Shown here: piece by piece, positions 48,415 to 57,703 of the stretch | Position numbering within the stretch: position 1 is the stretch's first letter | Layout of the letters: every line of letters begins with the position of its first letter | Origin: JBDKVA01 sp039679375 | Lineage (GTDB): Bacteria > Bacillota > Clostridia > Acetivibrionales > DTU013 | Assembly: GCA_039679375.1 (NCBI GenBank) | Contig: JBDKVA010000027.1 | Span: 1-64,000, forward strand | Reading direction: 5' to 3' | Length of the DNA stretch: 64,000 nucleotides | Notes under the pieces: generated by a model | The model's input: only the letters and a program-made list of their open reading frames with translations | What the model was told of the DNA's origin: nothing | Database searches by the model: none | Translations under genes and position numbers: made by a program

Positions 48415-51156
48415 GTGTATAGTGACATACTTAAGAGGGGTGATTTTATAGCAAGTTATGACGACCAGCGCCCGAATCCAGACGTTTTACTGGAAGGCAT
48501 CCGTTCAGATGAATCAAAAAAAACAGGTAAATTAAAAGTATTCTTCGGATATGCCGCAGGTGTAGGCAAAACCTATGCCATGCTGGATGACGCCATGGAA
48601 CAACTAAAAAGCGGCATTGATGTGGTGGTCGGATATGTAGAGCCACATACCCGGCCTGAGACGATGCAACTGTTAAGTGGGTTGCCGGTATTGCCGCCCA
48701 AGATCGTGCAGTATAAAAATATTCAGCTTAAAGAATTCAACCTGGATGCGGCGCTTGAAAGAAAGCCGGAGCTTATTCTAGTTGATGAGCTCGCGCATAC
48801 CAATGCCGATGGCGTTCGTAACAAAAAACGGTATCAGGACATAGAAGAACTTCTCAATGCAGGGATTGACGTCTGCACGACGGTAAATGTTCAGCATATT
48901 GAGAGCCTGAACGACGTGGTGCAGGATATTACAAAGGTGAATGTGCGGGAAACCGTCCCCGACTACATTTTTGACAGCGCCGACAAGGTGAAGCTGATAG
49001 ATATTGATCCGGACGAACTACTCAGGCGCTTTGAGGAAGGAAAAATCTACCGTCCGGAAAGGGCGCAAACAGCTATTAATAATTTTTTTACCAAAGAAAA
49101 TCTACGACTTCTCCGTGAAATTGCCATGCGAAAGGCCGCGGACAGGATCAGTCATGAAAATCAGAATGAACGGCGTACAACGGAAAAAATGGCCAGCACA
49201 AAGCTGCTGGTTTGCGTCGGCTCTTCACCGTCCTCCGCCAAATGCATCCGGTGGACGTCCAGAACCGCCGTAGCTTTTCATGCGCCATGGATAGCCGCCT
49301 ATGTGGAAAACATGGAAAGCCGGTATTTTACAGAAAATGAAAAGAAGAACATTCGAGCCAATCTGGATCTTGCGGAGCGGCTAGGTGCTGAAATCGTAAC
49401 GCTTAATGGAGACAACATTGCAGCTGTTGTTGCGGAATACGCAAAGCTTTCAGGCATAACTAATATCGTTATAGGGAAAAGCAGAAATAGAAAGACGCTG
49501 AAAAGCCTGTTTGAAACAGATCTTGAGGATAAGCTTATTTCACTGCTGCCGAGCATTGAAATCCATATTATTCCGGGAAGCCCCGCACAAAGGCCATATC
49601 AGAAGCCGATAAGCATACAGATAAGGCAAAACCTGTTTTTGTCGTGGATTGATACATTAAAAACAATCAGTCTGTTAACTGCAGCTACCCTGTTTTGCAT
49701 AATGCTAAAAGCTCTTGATATTGGTGATCAGAATATCATCATGGTATATATCCTGTCCGTTCTGGCCGTTTCAAGAATCACAATGGGATATATCTACGGC
49801 GTTGTTGGTTCTATATTAAGCGTACTTGCATTTAATTACTTTTTTACCGTTCCATATTATACATTCAATGCAATACAGCCCGGTTACCCCATTACCTTTT
49901 TTATTATGCTCCTCGTAGCTTTGATTACAAGCGCTCTGACCATCCGTGTTAAAATACAGGCACAGCTTGCCGTAGAGAGGGAGCGCCGTACGGAAGTATT
50001 GTATGAAATCAACAAAAAGCTTCTCGCCACCAGAGGGCTTGAAAATATCGTAGCCCTGACAAATGAATACATTATAAAACTTTTGGATCGCTCCATTATC
50101 TTTTATACAAAGGACCCCGGAAACAGTTCAGCAGGCGTTCTGATGCAGTCACCCTCAGATCCGGACACCTCGTTTCTGCTGTCGGAAGACGAGCGGGCGG
50201 TCGCCCACTGGGTGTTCACTAATCAAAAATATGCAGGTGCAGGTACGGATACTCTCATGGGCGCAGGAGCTTTTTATATGCCTGTTATCTCTCAAGGCAA
50301 TGTTCTGGGAGTAATAGGTCTGTCATGCGCAAAGGGTAAGCTCAGCCAAAGCAACCGTTTATTTTTACATATGCTCACCTCGCAGGTGGCAATGGCGCTT
50401 GAACGCCAGTATTTATCAGATGAACAAAGGCGGATTCTGATTGAATCGGAAAAGGAAAAGATGAGAAGCAATCTGCTTCGGGCGATTTCTCACGACCTCC
50501 GTACCCCTCTGACCTGCATCTCAGGTGCAAGCTCCGTCATTCTCGAAAGTGGTGACAGTCTGGATAAACTGACGCATGACAAGCTGGTATTAAACATTAA
50601 AGAGGATTCCCAATGGCTGATACGCATGGTGGAAAATATCCTGTCCGTAACGCGCATTAACGAAGGAACGATGAATGTTACAAAAACGCCCGAGGCTGCC
50701 GAAGAAATTATAGCGGAAGCCATCAGCCGCATCCGGAAAAGATTTCCCGACAGAAAGATAACCGTGAAGGTGCCGGATGAGCTTTTGATGGTTCCCATGG
50801 ACGGGACGCTGATTGAACAGGTTCTTATCAACCTTCTTGAAAATGCCGTCAAACATTCGCAGAAGGATTCAGTGGTTGAGACAAAAGTGAAAAAGAGCGG
50901 CAATGATGCGGTATTTGAGGTGCTCGACAATGGAGAAGGAATTGCCGAGCAGGATTTTCCGTATTTGTTTGAAAGCTATGTTCCGGAAAGAAAACGAAGC
51001 TCCGATTCATCAAGGGGTATGGGGATCGGACTGTCTATCTGCATGTCGATCATAAAGGCGCATCACGGTAAAATGGAAGCGGCTAATAGAAATGAAGGCG
51101 GCGCGATTTTCCGGTTCGTACTCCCACTGGAAGGAAGTAAAAAAAATGGACAATAA
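48415..51156 (+). CDS. kdpD: KdpD sensor histidine kinase
   Basis: This is a full-length KdpD of about 900 residues. The N-terminal KdpD domain has the Walker A-like GYAAGVGKTYAML. A universal-stress-protein fold follows (about 260-385), then four membrane helices (about 415-510), a GAF-like domain and the kinase core with AISHDLRTPLTC (His693), LLENAVKHS and DNGEGI. It senses K+ limitation and osmotic state and phosphorylates KdpE. The start is uncertain: GTG 48415 has no ribosome site, whereas AAGAGGGG at 48433-48440 sits 7 bases before an ATA codon at 48448. The first conserved block (YDDQRPNPDVLLEG) begins just after that. Confidence 0.94.
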   Translation: MYSDILKRGDFIASYDDQRPNPDVLLEGIRSDESKKTGKLKVFFGYAAGVGKTYAMLDDAMEQLKSGIDVVVGYVEPHTRPETMQLLSGLPVLPPKIVQYKNIQLKEFNLDAALERKPELILVDELAHTNADGVRNKKRYQDIEELLNAGIDVCTTVNVQHIESLNDVVQDITKVNVRETVPDYIFDSADKVKLIDIDPDELLRRFEEGKIYRPERAQTAINNFFTKENLRLLREIAMRKAADRISHENQNERRTTEKMASTKLLVCVGSSPSSAKCIRWTSRTAVAFHAPWIAAYVENMESRYFTENEKKNIRANLDLAERLGAEIVTLNGDNIAAVVAEYAKLSGITNIVIGKSRNRKTLKSLFETDLEDKLISLLPSIEIHIIPGSPAQRPYQKPISIQIRQNLFLSWIDTLKTISLLTAATLFCIMLKALDIGDQNIIMVYILSVLAVSRITMGYIYGVVGSILSVLAFNYFFTVPYYTFNAIQPGYPITFFIMLLVALITSALTIRVKIQAQLAVERERRTEVLYEINKKLLATRGLENIVALTNEYIIKLLDRSIIFYTKDPGNSSAGVLMQSPSDPDTSFLLSEDERAVAHWVFTNQKYAGAGTDTLMGAGAFYMPVISQGNVLGVIGLSCAKGKLSQSNRLFLHMLTSQVAMALERQYLSDEQRRILIESEKEKMRSNLLRAISHDLRTPLTCISGASSVILESGDSLDKLTHDKLVLNIKEDSQWLIRMVENILSVTRINEGTMNVTKTPEAAEEIIAEAISRIRKRFPDRKITVKVPDELLMVPMDGTLIEQVLINLLENAVKHSQKDSVVETKVKKSGNDAVFEVLDNGEGIAEQDFPYLFESYVPERKRSSDSSRGMGIGLSICMSIIKAHHGKMEAANRNEGGAIFRFVLPLEGSKKNGQ

Positions 51157-51859
51157 ATCATTGATTTTGATTGTGGAAGATGAGGAAGGCATATGCAACT
51201 TCATTTCTGCAGTACTGGCTTCAAACGATTTTAATGTGATAAAGGCCGTAAAAGGTAAGGAAGCCGTTTCAATGACGGCATCCTATTGTCCGGATTTGAT
51301 TTTACTTGATTTGGGTCTGCCGGACATGGATGGCCTGGACGTGCTCAAAGCAATCAGACAATGGACAGGTCTGCCGGTGATTGTCGTATCGGCGCGCGGG
51401 CATGAGCGCGAAAAGGTGGAAGCGCTTGACCTGGGAGCGGACGATTATATCACAAAGCCTTTTGGCACGGCGGAACTGCTTGCAAGAATAAGAACCGCGC
51501 TTCGGCACAGTCAAAAAAGTTCAGAAATGAACATGTCCGGAGATGGGAAAATTACCACAGGAGAGTTGGAAATCGACTATGGCAAAAGGCTTGTTTCCAT
51601 AACCGGGGAAGAAATCCATCTTACACCGATTGAATATAAAATAATTGTTCTGCTTTCCCGATACATAGGGAAAGTACTTACGTACGATTTTATCATAAAG
51701 GAAATATGGGGTCCATTCACAAGCGTAACATATTCAAGTGAAATACAGGCTCTCAGGGTCAACATGGCCAACATCAGAAGAAAGCTCGAAATAAATCCCG
51801 CGGAGCCGAGATATATTATAACAGAGGTCGGCGTTGGGTACCGAATGGTCGAGGAATAA
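51146..51859 (+). CDS. kdpE: KdpE response regulator
   Basis: This is an OmpR/PhoB-type regulator of 237 residues. The receiver domain has VEDEEG, phospho-acceptor Asp55 in LLDLGLPDMDG and Lys in DDYITKPFG. The C-terminal winged helix includes IHLTPIEYKIIVLLSRYIGK and the ending YIITEVGVGYRMVEE. ATG 51146 overlaps the end of kdpD by 11 bp. It activates the kdp operon. Here the sensor and regulator genes lie downstream of kdpFABC in one apparent transcript. Confidence 0.95.
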   Translation: MDNKSLILIVEDEEGICNFISAVLASNDFNVIKAVKGKEAVSMTASYCPDLILLDLGLPDMDGLDVLKAIRQWTGLPVIVVSARGHEREKVEALDLGADDYITKPFGTAELLARIRTALRHSQKSSEMNMSGDGKITTGELEIDYGKRLVSITGEEIHLTPIEYKIIVLLSRYIGKVLTYDFIIKEIWGPFTSVTYSSEIQALRVNMANIRRKLEINPAEPRYIITEVGVGYRMVEE

Positions 51860-51906
51860 TACATTTCATCATGTACTTCAGGCTTCGCAAAATCAGCATG
51901 GTGGAA

Positions 51907-51947
51907 TCGCTCAAATCAACGGACTGCAGATCGCTCAAATCAACGGA
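51907..51947 (+). repeat. tandem direct repeat, two 17-bp units
   Basis: TCGCTCAAATCAACGGA occurs at 51907-51923 and again at 51931-51947, giving a period of 24 bp. It lies in the otherwise featureless DNA after kdpE. In one frame it reads SLKSTDCRSLKSTEQ, so it could be the tail of a lost gene. Confidence 0.7.
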
Positions 51948-52119
51948 GCAGGTGTCTTGACAGGATAATGCGCACACATTATAATATAATAAACTAATCT
52001 CTTTGCGCTGCATATTTATTCTACAGTACAAACTGAGCAGGCGATGGACCGGTATGACTGCGGACATCTGGCGATAAGTTTCTCGTCAGCCCCGATATTG
52101 TACAAAGTCAGTATGGTTC

Positions 52120-52242
52120 GTGGGGCTGGGCTGGCAACAGCAGCAGATTGAAATGATCACATCTGTGGGACAGGAAAATGTTCCAAAGGTGTTTTTTTAT
52201 ACCCTTTTCCAGGCAGAGAGAAGTTATATCGAATGGCTGTAA
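52120..52242 (+). pseudogene. C-terminal remnant of an unidentified gene
   Basis: The frame reads GLGWQQQQIEMITSVGQENV followed by PKVFFYTLFQAERSYIEWL and stops at TAA 52240-52242. The composition is that of a real amphipathic protein tail, perhaps the end of a regulator, but no start, ribosome site or upstream domain exists. It ends 34 bp before the CDF transporter start. Confidence 0.35.
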
Positions 52243-52276
52243 ACGTAAAAATACTATGATGGATTGGGGTGTCTTT

Positions 52277-53458
52277 TTGACAAATTTTTTAATCAGGCTG
52301 TTTGTAAAAGATCGTGAAAATATTACAAATCAATATGTCCGCGAACGATACGGCAAGTTCGCAAGCATAGTCGGCATTGCCTCAAATTTTCTGCTTTTCC
52401 TTATCAAAATTATCGTAGGAACTTTATTTCAAAGTATCTCCATCGTTGCCGACGCCGTTAACAACCTCTCCGACTCCGGCTCGTCGGTCATCACGCTGGC
52501 CGGTTTCAAAATTTCCGGCAGGCCAGCAGATGAAAAGCATCCGTATGGACATGCACGCATGGAGTATATTTCAGGTTTAATCGTTTCCTTTATTATTTTG
52601 TTTTTAGGATTGCAGCTGATAAAGAGTTCTGTCGATAAAATCATCCACCCGCAATTAGCACAATTTTCTGTCGCATCCATAGCGGTACTTGCAGTTGCCG
52701 TTTTGATAAAATTATGGCAATGCCTGTTTTACCGGAAAATAGGCGTGCTGATCAATTCCACCACTCTATTTGCCACATCGGCCGACAGCAGGAATGACAT
52801 CCTTGCTACATCGGCTGTGCTGGTTGCTTCGGTGGCAACACGCCTGACAGGTTTCAATCTGGATGGCTATATGGGCGTTGTTGTAGCACTTTTCATTATC
52901 GTATCGGGAATCAGGCTGGTCAATGATACGATCAGCCCTCTGCTTGGAATGGCGCCTACAAAAGAACTGGTCGATACTATCTACAAAAAAATATTGAGCT
53001 ACGACAGCATCTTGGGCATACATGATCTGACCGTCCACAACTACGGCGTTTCCAAATGTTTTGCGTCGGTCCATTGCGAGGTGAGCGCCGGGCAGGACAT
53101 CATGGTCAGCCATGATATTATCGATAATATTGAGCGTGACTTTTTAAAGGATCTTGGAATTCATCTGGTGGTGCATCTTGATCCCATTATTACGGATGAC
53201 GAAAGGACGAACAGGCTGAAAGCGGAGGTTGAAAAGCTGATCGGACAGATTTCACCCAAGATCAGCATGCATGATTTCCGTGTAGTGTGGAGTGTGACGC
53301 ATTCGAATCTGATCTTTGATCTGGTAGTGCCATTTGATTTTAGGTCAAGCGATGAGGAACTCATTGAAAATGTCACAGAAAGTGTCCATAAACTGGATCC
53401 ATCGTATCATTCCGTAATCATGGTGGACCATGATTATGTTCCGGATGCGGGCGTATAA
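52277..53458 (+). CDS. cation diffusion facilitator (CDF) metal transporter
   Basis: This proton-coupled metal exporter has 393 residues, six membrane helices and a C-terminal cytoplasmic domain. The metal-site helix reads VADAVNNLSDSGSS, with Asn where zinc exporters have His. HPYGHARMEY follows, then a second Asp pair (TSADSRNDILATSA). This D-N-D set is typical of the Mn/Fe/Co-type bacterial branch rather than ZitB. The start is TTG 52277, with GGGGTG 6 bases upstream and the common clostridial opening MTNFLIRLFVKD. In-frame ATGs at 52256-52261 would add a few residues without a ribosome site. Confidence 0.9.
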   Translation: MTNFLIRLFVKDRENITNQYVRERYGKFASIVGIASNFLLFLIKIIVGTLFQSISIVADAVNNLSDSGSSVITLAGFKISGRPADEKHPYGHARMEYISGLIVSFIILFLGLQLIKSSVDKIIHPQLAQFSVASIAVLAVAVLIKLWQCLFYRKIGVLINSTTLFATSADSRNDILATSAVLVASVATRLTGFNLDGYMGVVVALFIIVSGIRLVNDTISPLLGMAPTKELVDTIYKKILSYDSILGIHDLTVHNYGVSKCFASVHCEVSAGQDIMVSHDIIDNIERDFLKDLGIHLVVHLDPIITDDERTNRLKAEVEKLIGQISPKISMHDFRVVWSVTHSNLIFDLVVPFDFRSSDEELIENVTESVHKLDPSYHSVIMVDHDYVPDAGV

Positions 53459-53560
53459 GTATTATGTATATTGACAATGGAGTTCCCGTTATGTTATTGT
53501 CTGCTATGTGATTAGTCAGCTATGATGATACAGCATGACAATTTGGGAAGGGAAATGACG

Positions 53561-55480
53561 ATGAATAAAACAGAACCATTAGGTAGATGGACGAAGGAAA
53601 AGTCCGAGGAACTTTATGGTATTAAAAACTGGGGAGCCGGTTATTTTTCCATCTCCGATAAGGGAGAGGTAATGGTGAACCCATATAAAAACAACTCTGC
53701 AGCGGCAATCAGCATCATGGATATCATCTCCGGCGTCCGCGAACGCGGATTGGATATGCCGGTACTTTTGCGTTTTGAGAATCTGCTGGATTCACAGATA
53801 TCCTATCTGAATAACTCTTTCAGGAAAGCAATGAAGGAGCTGAACTACAAGGGTGAATACCGTGGCGTTTATCCGATAAAGGTGAACCAGCAGCAGCAGG
53901 TTGTTGAGGAAGTGACCAAATTCGGCCAGCGGTACCATCATGGACTGGAAGTGGGCAGCAAGGCTGAGCTGATTGCGGCGCTTTCGCTGATGAAGGACAA
54001 GGAGGCCTGCCTTATCTGCAACGGCTATAAAGACGAAGAATTTGTAGATTTGGGACTTTATGCCGTAAAGATGGGCTTTAAATGTTTCTTTGTCATAGAA
54101 ATTCCGGATGAGCTTGACACGGTCCTGGAGCGTTCACAGGTTTTGGGCGTGCAGCCGAACATCGGCATCCGCATTAAGCTGTCTTCCAAGGCAGGCGGTC
54201 ATTGGACCGAGTCGGGAGGCGACCGCAGCATATTTGGCCTGAACGTCTCTCAGTTGATCACCATGGTGGATACGCTCAAGGCGAAGAATATGCTGGACTC
54301 TCTTAAATTGCTGCATTACCACCTTGGCTCACAGATCCCGAATATTCGCGATATCCGCTCTGCCGTCCTGGAAGCTGCGCGTGTGTACGCGGAGCTGGTA
54401 AAGGAGGGCGCCCCGATGGGATATCTGGATCTGGGCGGGGGTCTTGCGGTGGATTATGACGGGTCGAATACGAATTACACTAATAGCCGTAATTATACCG
54501 TAGAGGAGTATTGCACCGATATTGTGGAAGCCGTCATGACTACTCTGGACTCAAGCAATGCGCCCCATCCGACGATCGTGACCGAATCGGGGCGTACGAC
54601 GGTTGCCTATTATTCCGTATTGCTGTTTAACGTGCTGAATGTGGAGAAATTCGAGGAGTATGATGTACCGAAGGAATTGGACGAGAGTACGTCGGAGCAG
54701 ATAAAAAACCTGTATGACGTGAATAAGAACCTGTCGCTTAAAAACATACAGGAATGCTATAATGATGCGCTGTACTACCGGGATGAGATCCGTGACATGT
54801 TCAAGCATGGGAAGATCAGCCTGCGTGAGCGTTCGGTTTCGGAAAAGATCTTTTGGAATACGATCAGCCAGATCGCCAGGGAAAAGAAAAAGCTTAAAAA
54901 CGCACCGCCTGACCTGGAGGATATCGAAAGTGCCATTGCAGATATTTATTATTGCAATTTTTCCGTATTTCAGTCCATACCGGATAGCTGGGCGATCGAC
55001 CAGCTGTTTCCGATCATGCCGCTGCACCGTCTGCTCGAATTACCGAAGCGTAATGCCGTTATTGCCGACATTACCTGCGACTGCGACGGGAAAATTGACC
55101 ATTTTATAGATCTCCATGACGTCCGGATAACATTGCCGCTGCATGAAATGAAAAACGGCGACGATTATTACCTTGGCGTTTTTCTTGTAGGTGCTTACCA
55201 GGAAACGCTGGGTGATCTGCATAATCTTTTTGGCGATACAAATGTAGTCAGTGTGAAGATCAGCCCGGATGGAGGTTATGAGCTGGTTAAGGAAATACAC
55301 GGGGATAGTGTGGCTGATGTGCTTTCCTATGTGGAATTCGACCCGAAGGACATGCTGGTCCGTTTCCGCGAGACGGCGGAAGAAGCCATACATGACGGTA
55401 TGATCAGCGCAAGCGACAGGCCGGAGATCATGCGCGCATATGATAATGGCCTTCGAGGGTATACTTATTATGAACGGTAA
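53561..55480 (+). CDS. speA: biosynthetic arginine decarboxylase
   Basis: This PLP enzyme of 639 residues converts L-arginine to agmatine, the first step of the agmatine route to putrescine. The alanine-racemase-like barrel carries YPIKVNQQQQVVEEV with the PLP-binding Lys107, GLEVGSKAEL, HYHLGSQIPNIRDI, LDLGGGLAVDYDGS and ESGRTTVAYYSVLLFN. Length and the insertion region (about 370-460) match SpeA of the E. coli type, not the shorter Orn/Lys/Arg fold-I enzymes. ATG 53561 has GGAAGGG 8 bases upstream. A possible promoter with TTGACA at 53471 precedes it. No other polyamine gene is adjacent. Confidence 0.95.
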   Translation: MNKTEPLGRWTKEKSEELYGIKNWGAGYFSISDKGEVMVNPYKNNSAAAISIMDIISGVRERGLDMPVLLRFENLLDSQISYLNNSFRKAMKELNYKGEYRGVYPIKVNQQQQVVEEVTKFGQRYHHGLEVGSKAELIAALSLMKDKEACLICNGYKDEEFVDLGLYAVKMGFKCFFVIEIPDELDTVLERSQVLGVQPNIGIRIKLSSKAGGHWTESGGDRSIFGLNVSQLITMVDTLKAKNMLDSLKLLHYHLGSQIPNIRDIRSAVLEAARVYAELVKEGAPMGYLDLGGGLAVDYDGSNTNYTNSRNYTVEEYCTDIVEAVMTTLDSSNAPHPTIVTESGRTTVAYYSVLLFNVLNVEKFEEYDVPKELDESTSEQIKNLYDVNKNLSLKNIQECYNDALYYRDEIRDMFKHGKISLRERSVSEKIFWNTISQIAREKKKLKNAPPDLEDIESAIADIYYCNFSVFQSIPDSWAIDQLFPIMPLHRLLELPKRNAVIADITCDCDGKIDHFIDLHDVRITLPLHEMKNGDDYYLGVFLVGAYQETLGDLHNLFGDTNVVSVKISPDGGYELVKEIHGDSVADVLSYVEFDPKDMLVRFRETAEEAIHDGMISASDRPEIMRAYDNGLRGYTYYER

Positions 55481-55611
55481 TTTGTTTATTTGTTAAAAAA
55501 ATCATGTAGTTTTTTTGATTTCATAAAACACCAAACCCTATCCAATATAATCTATTATTAACTCAAATAATTATAGATTATGTACACAAAATAGAATGGG
55601 AGGTGTTTAAA

Positions 55612-56244
55612 ATGATAAAGAATTCAAAAATGGCTTTAAGTACTTTTGCAGGTGTATGCCTTATAACAACAATGCTTAGCGCATGCTCACAAGCCGGGAC
55701 ATCACGCGCACCCGGGCAGAACACCGGCCGGCCGTTGGGGATCACGCAAAGGCAGGGACTTAACAGGAATAATCTGATGAATGCGACAACCCTGGGCAGC
55801 ATGCCTGGAACAACCCTTGGCAACATGGCTGGAACAACCCTGGGCAACATGACAGGAACGACTTTGAGCGATATGGCCAGAACAACTCCGGGTGGAGTGA
55901 ACCTGACACAGACGGCTCCGGACAGGCAAAAGGCAGATAATATCAGAAGGCAGATAATGAATATGAAAGGCGTATCCGATGCAAATGTTATTGTAATGGG
56001 AAATACAGCACTTGTTGGATATAGGCCTTCAGGCAGCGCCGGAAATACAAAGGCTGTAAAAGACAATATAGCAAACAAGTGTAAGCAAGTTGACAGGACC
56101 ATAACCAATGTAACGGTAAGCGAATCCGCTGATATCATGGCAAGGATGAGCCGGCTAGGCACGAATATTACCGGCACGGGAACGGCTACCAATTTCGCGG
56201 ATGAATTCAGAAAATTGATAAATGGAGTAAATACTACACGATAG
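55612..56244 (+). CDS. YhcN/YlaJ-family sporulation lipoprotein with Thr-rich tandem repeats
   Basis: The product has 210 residues, with a signal peptide and lipobox MLSAC (Cys25). Residues about 55-95 contain roughly four decapeptide repeats of the form TTLGNMxGTT. The C-terminal half has the YhcN/YlaJ domain: DRQKADNIRRQIMNMKGVSD, ANVIVMGNTALVGY, and NKCKQVDRTITNVTVSESAD. Family members are forespore or spore-coat-associated lipoproteins. ATG 55612 has GGGAGG 8 bases upstream; an in-frame GTG 55603 overlaps it. It ends before a strong terminator. Confidence 0.85.
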   Translation: MIKNSKMALSTFAGVCLITTMLSACSQAGTSRAPGQNTGRPLGITQRQGLNRNNLMNATTLGSMPGTTLGNMAGTTLGNMTGTTLSDMARTTPGGVNLTQTAPDRQKADNIRRQIMNMKGVSDANVIVMGNTALVGYRPSGSAGNTKAVKDNIANKCKQVDRTITNVTVSESADIMARMSRLGTNITGTGTATNFADEFRKLINGVNTTR

Positions 56245-56256
56245 GATGTTTGAGGA

Positions 56257-56294
56257 GACTCATGGGCAGTTTGCTTTGCCTGTGAGTCTTTTTT
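56257..56294 (+). terminator. intrinsic terminator after the YhcN-like gene
   Basis: GACTCATGGGCA (56257-56268) pairs over 12 positions (two G-U) with TGCCTGTGAGTC (56277-56288), followed by six Ts. Confidence 0.92.
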
Positions 56295-56349
56295 CTTCTT
56301 TGCTTTGTTATTAGCAAGCTCACAAAGGGTAGCCAAAGAACCGATTGTA

Positions 56350-56452
56350 ACCAATGTGGGCTGCCGCCCACAACCCAACGAATGTACCTATTGCCGCGAA
56401 TGTGTAACTATTTTCTTGTTTTTTATTGCAATTTCGCGGCAATAAGTTACTA
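56350..56452 (+). repeat. 103-bp double-hairpin dispersed repeat, copy 3
   Basis: It has the same boundaries as copy 2, with G for A in the first hairpin loop and ACCTATTGCC for ACTTATTGCC. It lies between the convergent YhcN-like and TraX-like genes. Its last three bases supply the stop codon (TAG on the minus strand) of the TraX-like gene. Confidence 0.92.
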
Positions 56453-57061
56453 AAGTAAAAGTAATAATGCCATATGCACAGGATAAAACCCGTATTGTAT
56501 AATTTTATTAAGCTTGAAATCATATATTTCAAATAATGCTATTATACCTACAGACAATATGGAAACCAGCTGCACGGGGTAAAAACGGTACATCACTATC
56601 CCTATGGTTGTTGCAGCAGTCTGAAGTAATATAAGATAATACTTGCCTTTAAACAAATGGAAGATCACTATTGTAGCAATGCCATAAATCCCGTATTCAA
56701 AGTTAAAAAAGTGTGTTACAGTAAGCAATGCCAATACCGTCGTTACCTTTAAAATATAACTGATTTTGGATTTATACAGCTGTATAATCAGTAAGCCTGC
56801 AAGCAGCGTAAAACATACATTGAGTTGAAAGTTTTCAAATAACAGGCTATAAGGATATTGTGAAATTATCGCCACAGCCAGTAATCTCAAAGCATACATT
56901 TTAACATTGCCTGTCCGTTCGAAACCTTTTGCAACCCCCCATGCAAATAAAGGGAATGCCAACCGGCCGATAACTGTAAAAATCTCAGCATTTGGAAAGT
57001 ATACCAGTCCGATATGATCTATCAGCATTGTCAGCATGGCTATTATTTTTATCATTATCAT
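56450..57061 (-). CDS. TraX-like membrane protein
   Basis: The product has 203 residues and about seven membrane helices. The N-terminal signature IKIIAMLTMLIDHIGLVYFP followed by GRLAFPLFAWGVAKGFERT is that of the TraX family, whose founder acetylates F-pilin; chromosomal members are membrane acyltransferase-like proteins of unknown substrate. A GGAG site precedes the ATG. The stop codon at 56450-56452 is formed by the end of a dispersed repeat, so insertion of that element may have trimmed or extended the original C-terminus (now ending HMALLLLL). Confidence 0.82.
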   Translation of the reverse strand: MIMIKIIAMLTMLIDHIGLVYFPNAEIFTVIGRLAFPLFAWGVAKGFERTGNVKMYALRLLAVAIISQYPYSLLFENFQLNVCFTLLAGLLIIQLYKSKISYILKVTTVLALLTVTHFFNFEYGIYGIATIVIFHLFKGKYYLILLQTAATTIGIVMYRFYPVQLVSILSVGIIALFEIYDFKLNKIIQYGFYPVHMALLLLL

Positions 57062-57110
57062 AACTCCATTTATACAGATTTATGTTTAGCTATAGCTTTA
57101 GCGAGATCAA

Positions 57111-57557
57111 TTATAATCTTATCTCCAGGCCTTTAATATTCAATATTCTGTCAATTTCCGCCTTGTCCTCAGTAAGGATATGGCTCTGTCTCTCATGAGC
57201 TGTGTTTATTAACCATGGCTTTCCATTTTTATAAAAGCACAAATCTTCGGGAAAATCAGGATGTACCCAGCCATATAACAAACTTGAAACCTCATTTATT
57301 ATTTCTCTGGCTTGATTGTCTGTACTGTAATGATATACATATGCCGTATCTTTATACAACTCAGTGCCTGCCCATTTAGACTGTTCTGCCATTTCTTTCA
57401 GCGAATCAGCCAGTCTTTGCAGTATGAGCATTCCGCTATCATTGCAAATCAAACCGGATTCTTTATGTACAACGAGAATAAATTCATCACATACATCAAA
57501 AGCCAGGTCTATCAAGCTCTTGTAAACATCATTTTTAGGATCGGATGTTATAACCAT
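57111..57557 (-). CDS. hypothetical protein
   Basis: This acidic, soluble protein has 148 residues and no signal peptide or membrane helix. It has an early FDVCDEFILVVHKESGLICN segment, a helical middle and a C-terminal part rich in aromatic residues (LLYGWVHPDFPEDLCFYKNG). I do not recognise the family. GGAGG lies 5 bases before the ATG, which supports the gene. It lies between the secreted toxin-like gene and the TraX-like gene on the same strand, but a terminator separates it from the former. Confidence 0.65.
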   Translation of the reverse strand: MVITSDPKNDVYKSLIDLAFDVCDEFILVVHKESGLICNDSGMLILQRLADSLKEMAEQSKWAGTELYKDTAYVYHYSTDNQAREIINEVSSLLYGWVHPDFPEDLCFYKNGKPWLINTAHERQSHILTEDKAEIDRILNIKGLEIRL

Positions 57558-57585
57558 ATTTTACCTCCATTTAATTTTTATGGAT

Positions 57586-57618
57586 GCAGAACAGCCCTGC
57601 AAAGCCGGACTGTTCTGC
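57586..57618 (-). promoter_or_regulatory. hairpin in the leader of the hypothetical gene
   Basis: GCAGAACAG (57586-57594) pairs perfectly with CTGTTCTGC (57610-57618). On the minus strand it lies about 30 bases before the start codon at 57557 and is followed by AT-rich DNA. It could be part of a terminator array or a leader hairpin. Confidence 0.45.
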
Positions 57619-57654
57619 GTCAAATCAGGGAACATGCTCAAAGGCATGTATCCC

Positions 57655-57688
57655 AAAATCGAGCGGGGTTCGATGTCCCCGGGATTTT
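57655..57688 (-). terminator. terminator of the subtilase/toxin-like operon
   Basis: Read on the minus strand, AAAATC and GGGG arms close around CCCC and GATTTT, and the transcript ends in TTTT just after the stop codon at 57704. There is an internal asymmetric loop. A closely similar layout occurs in the terminator at 40139. Confidence 0.65.
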
Positions 57689-57703
57689 AATTAGTTATGC
57701 CTT

